Shown here piece by piece: positions 31,640 to 46,600 of a stretch of 64,000 nt of DNA; the first letter of the stretch is position 1, and each line of letters starts with the position of its first letter. Location of the stretch: contig VXAZ01010877.1 in NCBI GenBank assembly GCA_013399875.1, positions 186,001 through 250,000 on the forward strand. Direction: 5' to 3'. The stretch is from Gymnorhina tibicen. Taxonomy: Eukaryota > Chordata > Aves > Passeriformes > Artamidae. The notes under the pieces were generated by a model, which was not told the DNA's origin, searched no databases, and saw only the letters and a program-made list of their open reading frames with translations. The translations under genes and the position numbers were made by a program.

Positions 31640-34600
31640 CCCCCCATTTATTGCTTTGAGCTGGGAAAACTGATACTTCTAATTGCAAACTTCACAGTGC
31701 TGTAGTCACAGTGAGCCTAATATGAAACCAAAAAGAGATTTTTTAATTGTGTTCTTTTGTTGTTGATTTCTTCTTCACCTGAAAACAATGCAGGATTTTT
31801 ACACCCTTCCTTTGCACAAATGTCCCATATATTGTTCTTATAACAGAAGAGGGAAATGAACATAGGAAAATGCATTAATTCATTCCAGACTAGGACTAAT
31901 AGGCACTGAAAGCTTGACCTATTCTATAAGTGATGAGCTTTTGTGCCTCAAATAGGAAATAAGTAATCATTCACAAAAAATGTTAGGCTTGCATGGCTTT
32001 ACTCAGTGAGAGAGAGAAGAAAAAAAAAGGATAATTAATACAGTCAGTGCAAAAAGCTTGCAGGATTATTTGTTAAAGGTAGAAGAATATGCCACAGGGA
32101 ATGATAGATCTGAATGCAGTCCAGCCTTATGTCAAACATTTGCCTCACTTGTAAGAAGAAAGTTGCTTGATTTGTCATTTGTGGCAGTTACCTTCCACTG
32201 AGGTCAAAATCCTTTCCCTGCCAAGTTTCCCACCGGAAGCCTAGAGAATGATTTACCTTTCTTTATTAACAAACTATCATTTCCTGTTCTGAGTATGTCT
32301 CTCCAAGTTTAGAGGTCTTAATGTTCAATTTTATTTATACATTTCTTAAGCTGGCATTTAAGAATAGTTGTAAGTATTTTTAAGCTGACGCTTAAAAAAG
32401 TCTCCCAGCCTTTTCTGAAGCCCCTCCAAGAAAAACAAGTTATTACTAATAAATTAAGAACTCACTAAAAGTTGAAAACCAGAGCATTGAGTACATGTTC
32501 TGTCTTTTTGCCCCTTAATTTTCGTCTCAGATCTGGTGTTTGGATGATTTTACATAGGTCCGTAGTACTCAAAAATCTTACACTGTGTGTTTGTGCGTAT
32601 TGGTTATCAATCATCAAGTGAAATTAAAAAGTGCTTGTTCTCTTTCTCTTTTTTTTTTTTCCTTACCTCTCTGGTGAAAAATGTAAGCTGGTTTTCTTTC
32701 CTCTCTGCACCAGCTGGCTGGATACTTTGGTATACAAAGGCGAACAGTATATATTTAGCTTTCTGAATACTTCTATATTTGCCAGAAAGAAGGTAGCTTA
32801 TGTTACACCAATAATTTGTCCATATTTAAAGCACTCCAGTATACTGTGACTGAGTATTGGAGTATGTATGTGAGATTGTGCTTGGCTGCTGATAAACAGA
32901 GATTTTTATTATTCAATTATGGGGTTTTTTTAGCAATTTTGTTCTTGAAGGGGTTGATAACCATCATGTGTTTCCGTTCACTGAATGTAGTTCTTGAACT
33001 AGGTTAGGTGCTTATGCCTAAACTGTCCTGGGCTAGTCTTGCTGATGAAAATGAACACTGGGGGAATCTTTGACCTTTAGGCTATTTGTTGGAAACCCCA
33101 AATCCCGCTGTTTTCAGTAGACAGTAAATCTAGTGTTTTCACTGTACTGATGAACTTGACAAAATGGAAGGCAAGCCCTGTGTTTTCAGTGATTTGTGTT
33201 TCAGTTGAAGGTAACTCTACAGAAAGCTGAAGGTGAAAGTGGAAAACTGTGGGATGGCTGAGCAGTACAGCAGTCAAAGAGGGTGCAACTCAAAAGTCCC
33301 ACTAGTTAAAATCCAATACTAAAACTGTGGGTGTGTTTTCTTTTTGCAGTATAGTAAGTTCTCTGTCTGCCTAGTTAGGTTCTAAGGGAAAACAGTTGTT
33401 GACAGTGAAATTTGAAGCTGGTTTAAACATTGAGCAATGGTTGTCATCTTCCACTTGGTTCTTAATGAGGACAAAATAGTGGATCCCCCCACCGCAGGTA
33501 AGCCCATTACCAGGAAGTGGGTTGCATGTGTGACTCTTGGGAGCAGGGATGTAGGGAAGAGTAGCCTGTTGGGCTAACTGGCACTGGGGTCTAGGCTTCA
33601 GTTAGTATGGATTGGCGTGTGTGCCCACTGGTCTCTTAAAAGCTGGCTTGTGTATATTAGTTAACATCCTAATATTGCACTTAATTAGATAAGGTTTAGT
33701 ATTCTAAACAAAACCAAAATCTTGCCTCAAGCAGATTAGATTGTTTTAATAAGAATTAAGAGGGCTTTTCAAGTGGATTGAGATAATGTTATTAAAGCAT
33801 GCCTACTTTATCCTTTGAGATAGGAAAGTGGAGGCCCAAGTAAGGAAAATTTTCCATACACAGGTTTCGAGGATAACCATGAAAGTAATGCTTAATGTAC
33901 ATCATATAGGACTTTAATTTTAGGTTGCTATGAAGTCTTGAGAGAGAGCAAAACCCTTATTATTGCTCCATTTGTTGTGTTGTTGCTTTAGAGTTTTGAT
34001 CTGTTAACTTACACATTCTGTAAGGTTTTTTTAAAGTGTGGAGACTTGCAGGATTGGACTGACAGTTGACTCTAGTAACAATGGAAACAAATAGCAGTTT
34101 TTCAAATTATTTTTCCGTATGATGTAAGCTACAAATAAATACACCACATGTAGAGAAATTTAGAAATTCCTCTATTAATATCCTCAAGATTTCTTTATTA
34201 CTTTGCTCTTTAATGGTTTGAAACTTGATTATAATTTCTTTTTTGAGATAAGGATCATAACAGTAAAAAAAAAAAGGAGACTTGAATTCAAGTGCATAAT
34301 AAATAGTGCTTTCGATGGAAATTAAATGTGTTCCTAAAGGATTTGAAATCATATTCAGGTGAGTATTTACTTATTCAACAGATTTACCATATCAGTCTTC
34401 AAAAGCCAAAATTCTCCAACTGCAGAAGTGCAGGAGTTAAGTGGTCATGATGATTAACACAACAAATTTTTTACACTTTCTTACTAAACTCCCAGCATTT
34501 AAATGTACAGTATTACCTGTATTACCCTTTTCACTTTTGGCAAAATACAAAATAATTAATTTTTGTGATGAGTGAAATCTTAGAGCTTTTTCTCAGGTGG

Positions 34601-37600
34601 CAGGAAGAGAGCAGAATGCATTTCTGTTCTACAGTGGAACATTTAAGTATTTTTAAGAATTAACAGTCAGGAAAGATGGATTTGAACAGTCTGTCTTGTC
34701 TCAGATGTTCCTAGATGGGTGCAGGTACAGCAAGTAATAATGATTTCATCTGCTGAGACTAATTTCTCAATCAGTCACTGGAGCAGAGTCCCAGAAAGAA
34801 ATTGGCTGAATGTGAGAGCACGCTTGATTGAGTAGTGTCTGTATGAATAGTACTGAATAGATGTCTTACTGAAAATGTCAGCATTTGTCATATTGGGTCA
34901 TCTTAAATAAATCAATTACAGTTGGGCTTGCAGGTAGACGGCACACCAGGCATGGGATTGCAGGTGACAAAGCACACCAAATCCTTACCAATGAAAGTAC
35001 TTGGGTTTTTTCCTCTTTATACAGTCTGATTTTAATTTGGAATCTTACAAATAAAAATTAATGTCTCATTGAAGTCAGGACAGTTTGAGTCAAAAAACAA
35101 GTGCATATATAGTGCAGATACGTATAGTACTTTTGACTTCAAAAATATTTCCTGTTTCAATCTGTGGAGACTCCTATGTGTCAGTCTTCATTATTTCTCT
35201 TCATATTTGTTCTTGCTGGTCCCTATCCCTTTCCTTGACCTTTCCTAGATGTAATACATAAAAGTTTACTGCCACTTATAGGACAAAAGGGGAAAGAGGA
35301 GGATGAAACATGCTTTTCTCATTAGTATCCTGTGCCCGAAAGTTTAGGACAAGGTCTAAAAACTGATTACCTTCTGCACTTACCCTGCATTTTCAGAAAT
35401 ACAAAGTGTTTTTTCTATTCATGTGACGTTGAATCCACTATTTCAGAATACATCTAATTTTCACTGTTTTGGTGTGATTTTTATTACTCAAGGAGGCTTT
35501 ATGTGTCTTTAAAGAGTTCCCCTTTGTTTTAACCCACTGGCACTGTGTTCCAGATGAAAGAGGCAGAGGTCTTACTACCATAAAAGCATGAACTGCTGCT
35601 GTTTCTCTGCCACAGGGATTGTTCAGGAGAGAGCCAACGTAGTTACCTTTGGACATGAGTGCTGCATATTTGAAGTTTCTCTTTACGTGTGGTGTAAGAA
35701 ACGTTTTTTGGGGTTTTTTCCTTCTGACTTAACTGTGCATGCTGATTGCAGAAGCTTAGGGCTAAAATGTTCAAATTGCTAGACTAAAATGGATCGGTTC
35801 CCATTTCAGTAGAAGTTACCAATAATCAGAAGCTTTGACAATGTAGTCTGCTATTATGTAGGATTATTTATGGATATTTTAATACTTAGGGGTTTAAGTT
35901 ACATTTTAAAATGGTCTTGCCAAGGAGATAATCTGTTTCTAAAAGGTAAGGAACTGTATAATTAGAGGAGCTCTGCTTTCCTGAAAGACTGCTGTATAAT
36001 TACCAAACCACTTGGTGCACCAAGATATGTTACAAGAGATAGCACTTGATGCCATTTAGGAGTTGCAGGCACAAGTTTCACTTGGAGAGTCTGAGCCAGT
36101 ACACAGGAGTGTGTCAGGAAGAATCGCCAACTTACAGACACAGAGAGCCCCTTGAACAAGGGGAGTTTTTTTAGTTTTTCTTTTTTACTCTTGTTTTATT
36201 TTGATCAAGAAGTGTTGCATATGAATGAGTCATAAATCCTGTGGTTGTTGCTATGTTTGAAAGAATGATGAAAGAATGTATTAATGCTCTTATAGTGTGT
36301 GTCAAAAAACCACACTAAAATGGAAAATCTGTAAATGACCAAACTTATCACTGTCATCTTCAGAAATTAATACAAACATCAGGTCTATAGCAATCCATGT
36401 TTCAAAATTAGTTGCACTGTAAGTAAATTGCACTAATTGGTTATACTTAAAACTGTTACTATAATTAGACACACTTCCACTTTAGGTCTCAAAATCAACT
36501 CAGACCTTTTTCAGCTCCCTCTGTAGTGCAGTTTTATTAATTACTGATTTACTTAAAGTATTGTTGTTGTTTCTTGTAAGACACATGTAAAAGCTGGTGT
36601 ATGCAAACTGTCAAATGCACAAAGGGAACAGTTTTTCTTCCCTCTCATTTCTCTTTCACAAAGCATTGCAAAGAGGAGGAAAATTTGAAATAGTTTTATT
36701 TGCTTTGGGTCATTTTATTTATGAATTTTGTTTAATTATCGTAGACAAAGTTCTAATTTGATGGAGTGCTGTTTTGTGATTCCCCCTCCACTCTCCCCAC
36801 CCCCCTCACACTCGCTCCCCTGAAGTATATGGCAGTATGAAATATGTAAGTAGAGCAGTTAAGGGACCAAGAATTCACTTTGTGAACTTAACCTAAGTGC
36901 AGCTGCATTAAATAGTAAAGTGAAGCAGGACCCTCAATGCCTTCTTGCAGAACTCATAGAATGCCTTGTACCTTTCACCAGTAGGTTTACTGTCTTCTCC
37001 CTCTGCTGTCTGCAGATGGAGATTATGCAGTTGTTTATCATGTATATGTTTTTATGCCTCAGTGTCTTTTCTTTTTTTGAGAAACATTGTGTTCATTCTT
37101 TAAAACTAGTGCATGAGGATCCCATAATACCATTATTAAAAAAAACCTAGCCACACATGAAGGTTATCTTAACTGCCCACTGCCTACTACTCTCAGTACT
37201 GTTCTTGGGAAGGAAGGCTCTCCTCAGACCTCTTCATCTTTTTTCATGGAAGAAAAAGACTTCCAAAATAGTGTGGGTTATTCTGAAATATGTGTGGCTG
37301 GGGGGAGGCAGGGGTTCTGGTATAAAAGGTGAGCTTTCCATTGGGGCTGTGCCTGACCTGTTCTCTCCTGTACGCACACAGTGGCAGTACAAAGTCTGAA
37401 AGCGCGCAGCGGTGTTTCTGGCCACCTCTGTACTCGATATCAGACAGTAGGTGGAAATATTCCTGGACAATGGATTGCAATTGCCCACACTAGTGAAGCA
37501 TTAAGACTTTGCCAGGTGTGACTTAAGCATGTGCCAAAAAGTACTCCCCCAAGTTATTCCCTACCACATTTCAGGAGCCATTCCCAAACGTCAGCTTGCC

Positions 37601-40600
37601 AGCAGCTCCTTCTTTTAGAGGTTAAAGGAGTTGCCCAGCATGGACACTGTCCTTTTGGGGCCAGCTGGAACATAGTGCCCAGGAACATTCTTGGACACAT
37701 TTATTTGCAGTCCAGGAGGAAGGAGATCCCTCCCACAAATCTCATCTCAAGGGAAATTCACTCACAAAGACAGACATTCTCATGACTTCAGATGATACGA
37801 TCTAATCCCCAAGCAGAAACTTAATTGCACAGAAGCAACCTATTTAATTTTTTATCTCAAAGGAGTAAGGCAGTTGGCTAGGTAACTTTTTAGAATTTTG
37901 CTAAGTTTAAGTGACTGGGGCACAGGCTCCAAAGTAGTTACCTAAAATTATATATTGATATTTTGTATCTAACCTGAGCTTGTGATTTTTTTCTTTGTTT
38001 TGGGAAATGGAATTCTTTTTTTTTTTTTTGGTAAAATTATTTCTTAAGTATCTACTGACAAGTCACAAAATAGTCACAGATATTTTCCTGTATTTTCTTT
38101 CACTAAAAAGTAAGCTTTAGTATGTCACAGCACTTGATTTTTAAGAATGAATTGAGATGGTTGATTTCTTGCATTTGGAAGTTACATACATCTCTGAAGA
38201 AAACAGTCACGAAAGATAGTTTTCTCTTGTGGTAATAATTACAACTTCATCTTTTCCCAAGATATGGAAAATGTTGTTTCTTTATTCCTTTCAGCCCTGT
38301 GCTGTCTTAGCCCCCAGGTTATAGAGTGGGTGGCTTATGGAACTTTGCAATTGCTGAGTGATTTTGCAGACTTTCGTAGAGAAAAACTGGTGTGTAAAGT
38401 ATTGCACTTGAGCTTAGCCTCTGAGAGGACAGATCTTATTAAAATATTTCAAGTGTGTGCAAAATATATATTTCTGCATACATGCAGTCTGAAGGATGTG
38501 GCTGGAGAGAAAAGGACTGTCACAACTCACCCCTTAAAATCTCTGCTTTAGAAAAAAAAATGAATGTCAACTTTTTTTTTTAAGTGGATAAATTAAGCCA
38601 AGTGAAATATTAGATGGAAAGATATCCCGTTGAGTTTATTAAATGTGTCCAGGATTTGTGCTGTTTACATTTCACATAGTTTTTATCCAAAGACCTCACT
38701 TCAGCTGCAAGATTGGTGGGTGAAATGCCTGGCCTCACTGGAGGCAATGACAAAATTCTCCTTGACCTCCTTGAAACTTTGTATAGACAAGAGGTGAATT
38801 CCTGAATATGTACTGATTGAACATACACTTGAATGGGTATCCTGGGAAAATCCCAGCTGCCTAGGGGAATAAAAAAAGTTTATAATTGCATGACACACAC
38901 TTTTGAATCAAGGAATAGCTATCTTAGTTTAGGATTTTTAACCTTCATTCTGATCCTACTTAACTTACTCTACTACTAAGATAATTCATTCCTACCACTG
39001 CTGTAGGATATATGCAGTTGCTTTCTTTAGGCATCAATCTTTTAGATTTTGCTGAGAGATTCTGTTTTGGGGGTTAATTCCGTTAAGGGTGCTGCAGATT
39101 CCTGTTAGGCTTTTTGCTGACAGACTTGTGCTGATAAAGCTTGTGTGTAGACTTTCTTCCTTTATTTCAGCTTACTGTTATCAAACCATTCTTGTATACC
39201 GAAGCTGCAACAGTTTGAATTTCAGTTTAGCTCAGCTCTTGCAAAAAAGTCTAGGGAGAGTATTCATTTGGTTTAGCTGACAGTCTGGTTAATTGGAATA
39301 GGCTCATTCATACTAATAAGTATCTGCACAGTGTTTTGTGACTGTTACTAAATCAACTCTAAGCACTACCTGACATTACATGAGCGAAAACATGCTTAAA
39401 GTAAAGTACAGTGAGCTGCTCTCAGACAGAAGTGTCTGTGTGTACTAGCATTGCTTTCATCTGACATGCCCATTCAGATGGGCAAAATACGGTTTCAGTT
39501 ACATTTCCACATTGCACACTATATCTCCTTGTAGAGATGTATATGCACAAACACATCTTTCTTAGGGGAAATGAGGAATTGAATTACCATTTTTCACTGT
39601 TACCAATACTCCTGTTTCAGAGTATCAGCTTTTGCTATGACATTTTCCCGTGGTTTTTAAATGATACTGTGAAAGGTGCTCCTTTCTCCCACCCCTGAGC
39701 GAGAGCATCTGCAGACTGGAGTGCACCTGCCCTGTACTGTGTATATTGAAGTCTCCCAGGCGTAGCAGGTTGGTCCAGTAAGCAGAACAGCTTTTTTCCA
39801 CTTTGTACTTTCAATGACAAACGAGTGATGTAAATACTAGTTTTCTTCTTGCTAATCATACAAATATGGCAACTTGCAAAGCCTTTGTCAATTCCTGAAG
39901 CAACTGATAGGCAGCTCTCATGCAGATGCACAGATATGCAGAACTACTACTTTGGGAGAAGATATCATCAGAGGATGAGTGATAAAGAGAAGGATGAGTG
40001 CACAGATGTGATGTGGTGTAGAAACCAACCATGAGCAGCAATGGCCATGAAATAATGACTGGTGGGTTTACTGTTGGTGGGACTTTACTGAGATAGTCAG
40101 TCCCATAGTAGTACAGACACTAAGTAGATACAAAGAGCATTCATTTCTAAATTTCTAAATTTAGTGACTTAAACCTGCAATTGTCCACATGTGATTTAAA
40201 CATCTCCTGTTGAAGGCATGAAACGTATTGTTTCCTTCCATGATTTTTTGTTGGTTTTGGTCTTTTTTTTTTCCTTCCTCTGGTGAAGGCAGCATACAGC
40301 ATGCATGGCTATGAAAAGAAAAACCAACCTGCCATCCTCGGTAACAATTTCAGATATGTACAATAAGGTTTATTGGGACAAGGAAATGCCAGAGACCAAA
40401 AAATGTTGAAGTTAAAGGTTTGTGCTCTTTTGGTATTTGCTTCCTTGATGGGGTGTGTATGTTGTCATGGTGGTAGTGATTTTTTCCCATTGTTTGTTTT
40501 AGTCTTTCTTTCCTAACAGTCCTAGTCTTCTTCAGGCCTCTTAGGGTCTGCCAGTACTATGGCCATAGATTTGCCTTAATGAGAAAACATGGGATATGAA

Positions 40601-43600
40601 ATATGAAAATATAACTTTGTATAAAACTATTTAACAGCATTGCAGGACAGTGGTTGCTGTCATTGCGGGAGTTTGTGATTTTTAGCTTTTGGTTTTTAAT
40701 AATTTAACTGCGGCCCAGATTCACAAGTAGGGTAAATCAACCTGGCACCACTAATGACAGAGATGTTCTGCTGATTTCCATGAACAGAGTGTTTGACCAA
40801 TAACTTACTACCAAAAACCCCATGTTGCACAGTAGAATAATCTTAAGATTTTATCAGTTTTTTGTTTCTTTCTGCATCATTGTTGAACAAGTTTTCACTA
40901 TAACTCAAGACAGTTCAGATTCCTTACTTATAATACTTTAAGAGCTATTTTTTATTACATTCAAGATGCTTGCGCAAAAGGAATGCTTTCAATTCAGTCA
41001 CTTAACTTTAGGACCCTGAAATCACTTGAGTGTTCCCAGACTTGTGAAAAAAGCAGAACTCCTGCAAAAGGTAGAAAACTGATCATTTCAATTTACATGC
41101 AACAGTGTTTTAGGTTTTTAAAAAATACTTTAAACATGCTTTGTGTGCTGGACATTTATGCTGAGTCTATTTATTATGAAGTGAATAATATTTTTCAAGA
41201 ATGATTCATCTGGGTTATTTTAGAGGCTGCCTTGAATTCTGGTCATTTCTATAGAAACTGCAATTCATAGTCATTAGTAAGCTAGTGGTTTGATCTAACC
41301 TCAGCTACCTGTTGCTGGCTGTGAATGGAAAATTTATTTTTAGTGTGAAACCACAATATGAATATTTTCCACTCTGAAAGTATAAAAAACCCTTTAAGTA
41401 GAAATTTTACTCCTTCACTGTGATGTGCTGTGGCTCTGATGTCAGACATACTGGGTTCTTCTTACAGAAAATCCTTTAAAATGCCTTATTCTCTATTGAA
41501 GTTGACAAGAATTTCCTCCACTTAACCCCTTCAGTGCCCCCAGGCGTTCAGCTCACATCAAACGAAAGGGAGCTCCTCTACCTCCTAGACGGAGATAGTG
41601 GGATGTTGACAAATGCAAAATGAAAAATAAGCAGACAGAAAAACCTGGGCCCTTGGAAGTAGGTTAGTGGGCAGGCTCACATAGCTGTGATATGTGAGAG
41701 GCAGTGTCTCTGGGGGCTGTGACTTTACAGCTGCACAACCACTGTGACTGCCCTGCTGATACGGAAACCTTCATTTCAGCGTGATGTGGTCTTTGTTTGT
41801 TTGTTGGGCTGGGCCATTTGGGGATAATTCTGCCATTTTTGCAAGATTCAGAAGCAGAAATGGTTTGTAATTTCAGGTAATATCAGCTCTCCTTAGTGAG
41901 TCAATGGTTTAATTGTGCTCAAAAGCTACCTACAGCTCTTGAGCATGTGAAGCCTGTAGTTATATGTGGAGTTACAAAAGCTATTATTTAGTGTAACAGT
42001 GGGTGGACTCCTTCACCCACCATGGACTACATTGCAGAAGAATGAGAATCTGAGACCTATGTAATGCCAGTGGCCTATACACAAACTTCCCATTTTTTAC
42101 ATAAAACATTTGAGTTACATTAGCGATTAGATGAAGTAACAACAATCAGTATCCTGGTTCCTTTGTACTTCATTTGGTTTATAATTTTGCAAGTAAGCCT
42201 AATCTAGAACACAGTTAAAAGCAAGAAGATAAAATGGAAAACAAGAATATAACACAGTTTAAGAAAAAGGACAGTTTGTAGCTCATACCCAAAGTTCAGT
42301 TCATTTTAAGGGCAAGAAATGGCTCCTGAGACTTGATTGAGAGCCTGGTTTCCACAGAATATAGGGCCTTCAGGTTAATTGATGGGCTTTGGTTGCTGTT
42401 CACCACCAAGCTTTTGCTGTTTCAGTCAGAGAGGCTACTGACCTTCCCTGCTTAGATTGTCACCATATTTCCACAGCTTTAAAAAGATTTCAAAATAATT
42501 TGTGAACTTCTTTGATGGAGGGAAATTACTTCATCCTTCATATTTGTGATGCCTCAGAAGTTCTCATTTTCTTCCCTTTCTCAAGAGGCCAAAAGAACGA
42601 AGTAGTCCATGATTTAGATCTGTCAGCTCAATTCATTTATCTTAGGTGAAGAAAGCTGTTGTCTTTGTGTCCACACTCATAAGGGAAAAGAAGTGTATGT
42701 TTTTTACCAACTGCTTGCTCACACATGATCATTAGCACAAGGTAAAATGTTCATGTGGTCACAGCTGTTGGAATTTCAGTGCATGTGGTTTGGTCATTCA
42801 TGCTACCAAGAAAATGTTTACCGTCTCTACCAATACATGTCAAAAGCTACAGTCATGCTCTTAGCACTGTGATTTTAACATTTGATAAGTAGAAAATGTT
42901 TGTTTAAAAAACACGAGCAAATAAGTACCATTGCCCAAACAATTTTCTCTAGAAAAGATAAGAACTGAGCTTCTGGTTAACACCTCCAAAGATGTTAACT
43001 AACCACCTTGCATTTCACATCTCTGTCTTAAAACGCAAGAGACCTTGCTTTTATAAATGCAAGCATTTCTTCTCCTCCTGACCAGCTGCAAGGAGTTTTT
43101 ACAGGTACTCACCACTTCACTGCCCAAGCAGGATCTGTTTGATTTTTGGTCTAGAAGCAGGAAGGAGAGGCAGAGCATTTCAGGAGACCCCCCTCCTGGC
43201 TGCAGAGGGGAAGAAATAGTGGGAGCCTATGTCACTGTGCATCCTAAATGATGTGACGAATAAACATCCTTTTGGTAAGCAAGCAGTCTTACCACAGGAC
43301 TGTAAATACTTCTGGTAATTACATTTTTTTGATCTTACTTTTTAGTGTGATTGTGAAAGAGCCATCTTTGCTTTCAGATTCTTCAGTACCCTGCACAGAA
43401 TGGAATCTTGACCACGGTTAAGACCCGGATTCAACTTCCCCCAATTTACAGGGACTATAACAACAGATTTTTCAGGAGTTATACATTTGTAAGCGCTGTA
43501 GTAAGCTAATATTTTGTATTTCCTTGCTAGATAAAGACTAGAAAGAGCAGAACATCCAGTAAGGGAAGAGCCTGCTGATAGGTTAATTTAGGTACCTCAT

Positions 43601-46600
43601 AAGAGACTTTCAAGAAGTGGCAGCCAGGCTGAGATGCATCCTTAACCAGGAGCTGGTTGAGAAGATGTGTAAGGCAATATTCAGCGACAATCAGGCTTCA
43701 CAACTGATTGATCAAGACCTGTAATGATAACCAGCTTCCAGAGCCCAACTGCAATCTGCTTCTGGGCTGCCTTAACCTCCTTCACTTCTGTAAATTTGGT
43801 GTTAAAAGTAAGACATGCACTTTGAGTGTATCTGTGAACTGTTCGCTTTATGAATCATAGATCCTTGAACAGAAAGTGAAATGAATGGGGGGTTTGGGTG
43901 TACTGTCTACTATCCCAGTACAACAGTGGTGGGCATGAGAGGGATAGGAAGGGAATGGACTACAGACAGTGGCCATGTCTGCACATTTTCCCTAAAGAAC
44001 ATCTCTGTTGTCACCATCAGAGAATACATCCTGGGCTATATGAACCATTCTTCTGAGGCCATAGAAAGTCCGCATGTTCTTAAGACATTTCTGAGAAACA
44101 GAAATCCATACCAATTCAGAACCGTCTTGGGTTTTCCTGAAGTAGGTGTAGGGGAATTATAGTGACTGCCTGTGTGTTATCTGCTGTCTACTACAGCCTA
44201 TCAAGGCTCAGATGGCTGTCCAGCATCTCCATCTGGATTTTCCTAGAAAATATGTAGAAGTAATGAAAAAAAAAAAAAACAAAAAAAACCCCCTCACAGA
44301 GTGGTGCTAGATTTAAGAATTTTTTTCCAGTGTGACTGGACATAGCGGACAGTGTGCAAAGATGAAAATTCTTCTGCTAAATATGTTGATAATAAAGTAA
44401 TTCTCTACAGTGGCCTTAAGGAAGATTTTTCACTAAAATTCAGCTTTTCAAACAGTTAAGTCAACAAGACACTGCATCTGGTATCCCTCAGAATGCCTAA
44501 CAATGTGAACACAGATATTTAGCTATACCTTATGAATGGTTCTGCAAAGTTAGCAAGTTGGCTGGGTGATGTTAGCAAACATTCATGCCCAGGAGATCAG
44601 CACTGGAACATCCAGAAAAAGTTATAACCACTGATACATCAGTATTTAAGGAATAATAAAGTACTTCTTCAACCCAGAAACTTCCTGCATCCAATCTAGT
44701 GTTTTAAACGGTTTAAATGACCTTTCTGTTAATTTCTAAAGCCTACTATCCCAAGCCATTCTTACATGTTTGTCCGCAATATCCTTGAGCAAAGAGTTCC
44801 ACTGTTGTACTCTAAATCTAGCTTTTAGCTGACCAAAGAAGGTAAGATTAATTTCACCCCAAACACTTGGAAACAGATTTTATAGATGTATTTCAGTAGC
44901 TTTATAAGGACTGAAGGTACACCAACTATATTTGATCTATAATTCCTTGATTGTATTGCAGCACTTTACCTGCAGTATGAACCCTCAGGTGCAGCACAAA
45001 GCTAATTCTAACCTAACTGGGTGCATTTGTTTCTAGGGTCCCTGCACCAAGCTTCACTGTTTTCTGTACACATTTATTAGGTTGCTAATGTTTTTGTCAA
45101 GTCATCGAAAAGAAATATTACCAGATGGCTTCCTTGTCTTTGCAGCTCAAAATCCTGCAACAATTATCAAGAAAGAAGCAGGGTAAAAAACCATGGCAGT
45201 GTCATCATTTTGTTGTAAGGCAAATGTACAAATAGTAGCTGAGTTATACCTTGAGAGTTTCTTCTCATGAGGAGGGAAACTTACCTCAGTATTGGGGCAT
45301 AATAACATAATAACTTTAGATTTTTCACTCAATGTTTGGTGAAATGTTCAAGTCCCTCTGTATCTTCTTCAGGTTTGCAAATTTTCAGATATTTAATCTA
45401 GCACTAAGAGTGTGGTACTCTTTGAAGCTTCCTGTAGTCTCTTGCTTTCACTGTTTCTGTGTCAGTTATTATTAGCAGGGCTATTATTATCAGGAGTAGC
45501 CTTCCCTCCCACCCCTCCTAAATCCAAAAAGATTAGAATTACATCCTGCTCTGGGAGGGACAGAGAGGACAACCATTAAATATAATGTCTAGCATAAACC
45601 CAAAATGTACTTAGTGGCATGAAATACAGATAAGGTTAGATGCACTGGTGGAATCTGGCTGGTTAGGTCATGTTTATAACTCCTTTGCACAGCAGCAAGG
45701 AGGATAAACCCGTTTATCTGGTCTATTGATTTTTTGTTGCTCTGAATCCTGATACTTTGATTTTTTTGGCTTGAATCTTTATGCAGCGAAAAGGGTGAAA
45801 CTGATGCTTAAGGCCATCTCCCTGGGGGTAATATATGGATCAGGTATGCAGGTTGCTGGCAGAGGATTTTCTAAGGTAAGTCTGCAAAACATGCAGCTAC
45901 AGGTCTCTGTTTAGGAAGGGTTTCAAACCCACCTCTCTCATTTTACATGTTAAATGTGGCCTAGAGGAACATCCACCCACACCAAATGGAAAAGCCAAAT
46001 TTCCTTCCAGTTCCAAAAACATTCTAGACATCTGCCAAATGACATTTCTAATTCTTCCCGTAAAAAATGGAAAGCTAAACAGAAGCATCACCCTTCCAAT
46101 AAATCCATTCCAAACTCTTCCTGATTTATTCCAGATCCTCTGCATTTTGGTGAGGCCGTTAAATAATACCTGCTTTTGTTCTCCTTATGGGGCTTACCTC
46201 AGAAAATATTTTATATAGTTGTTCATTCAGAGACTTTTAAAAATGCTCTAGAAATCATAAAGAGGCAAAGTTTGACTTCTGATACACGTGTTCAGTTCCT
46301 ACTGACTTCACTGGGGAATTTCACGCCAGAATAGACCACAGTGTTGGAAATATTTACTTAGGCATGCTAAGGAAAATGAGTAGTTCTGAATAATTTTTAA
46401 TATTTCCATCAACTACAACAGAATTTAAGCACCTTAATTTGATTTTTTTTAATATGCTTAAGAAGTCAAAGGAATTGTGAAATGAAGAAAGCCACAAAAA
46501 CTTCTTGTCTGGAGGGTCTTTTTAAGGACTAGCTAATCGCAACATCTCACAATAGATGTATCATCTCTAAGATGTAAATAAAACATAAAGCTATAACTCA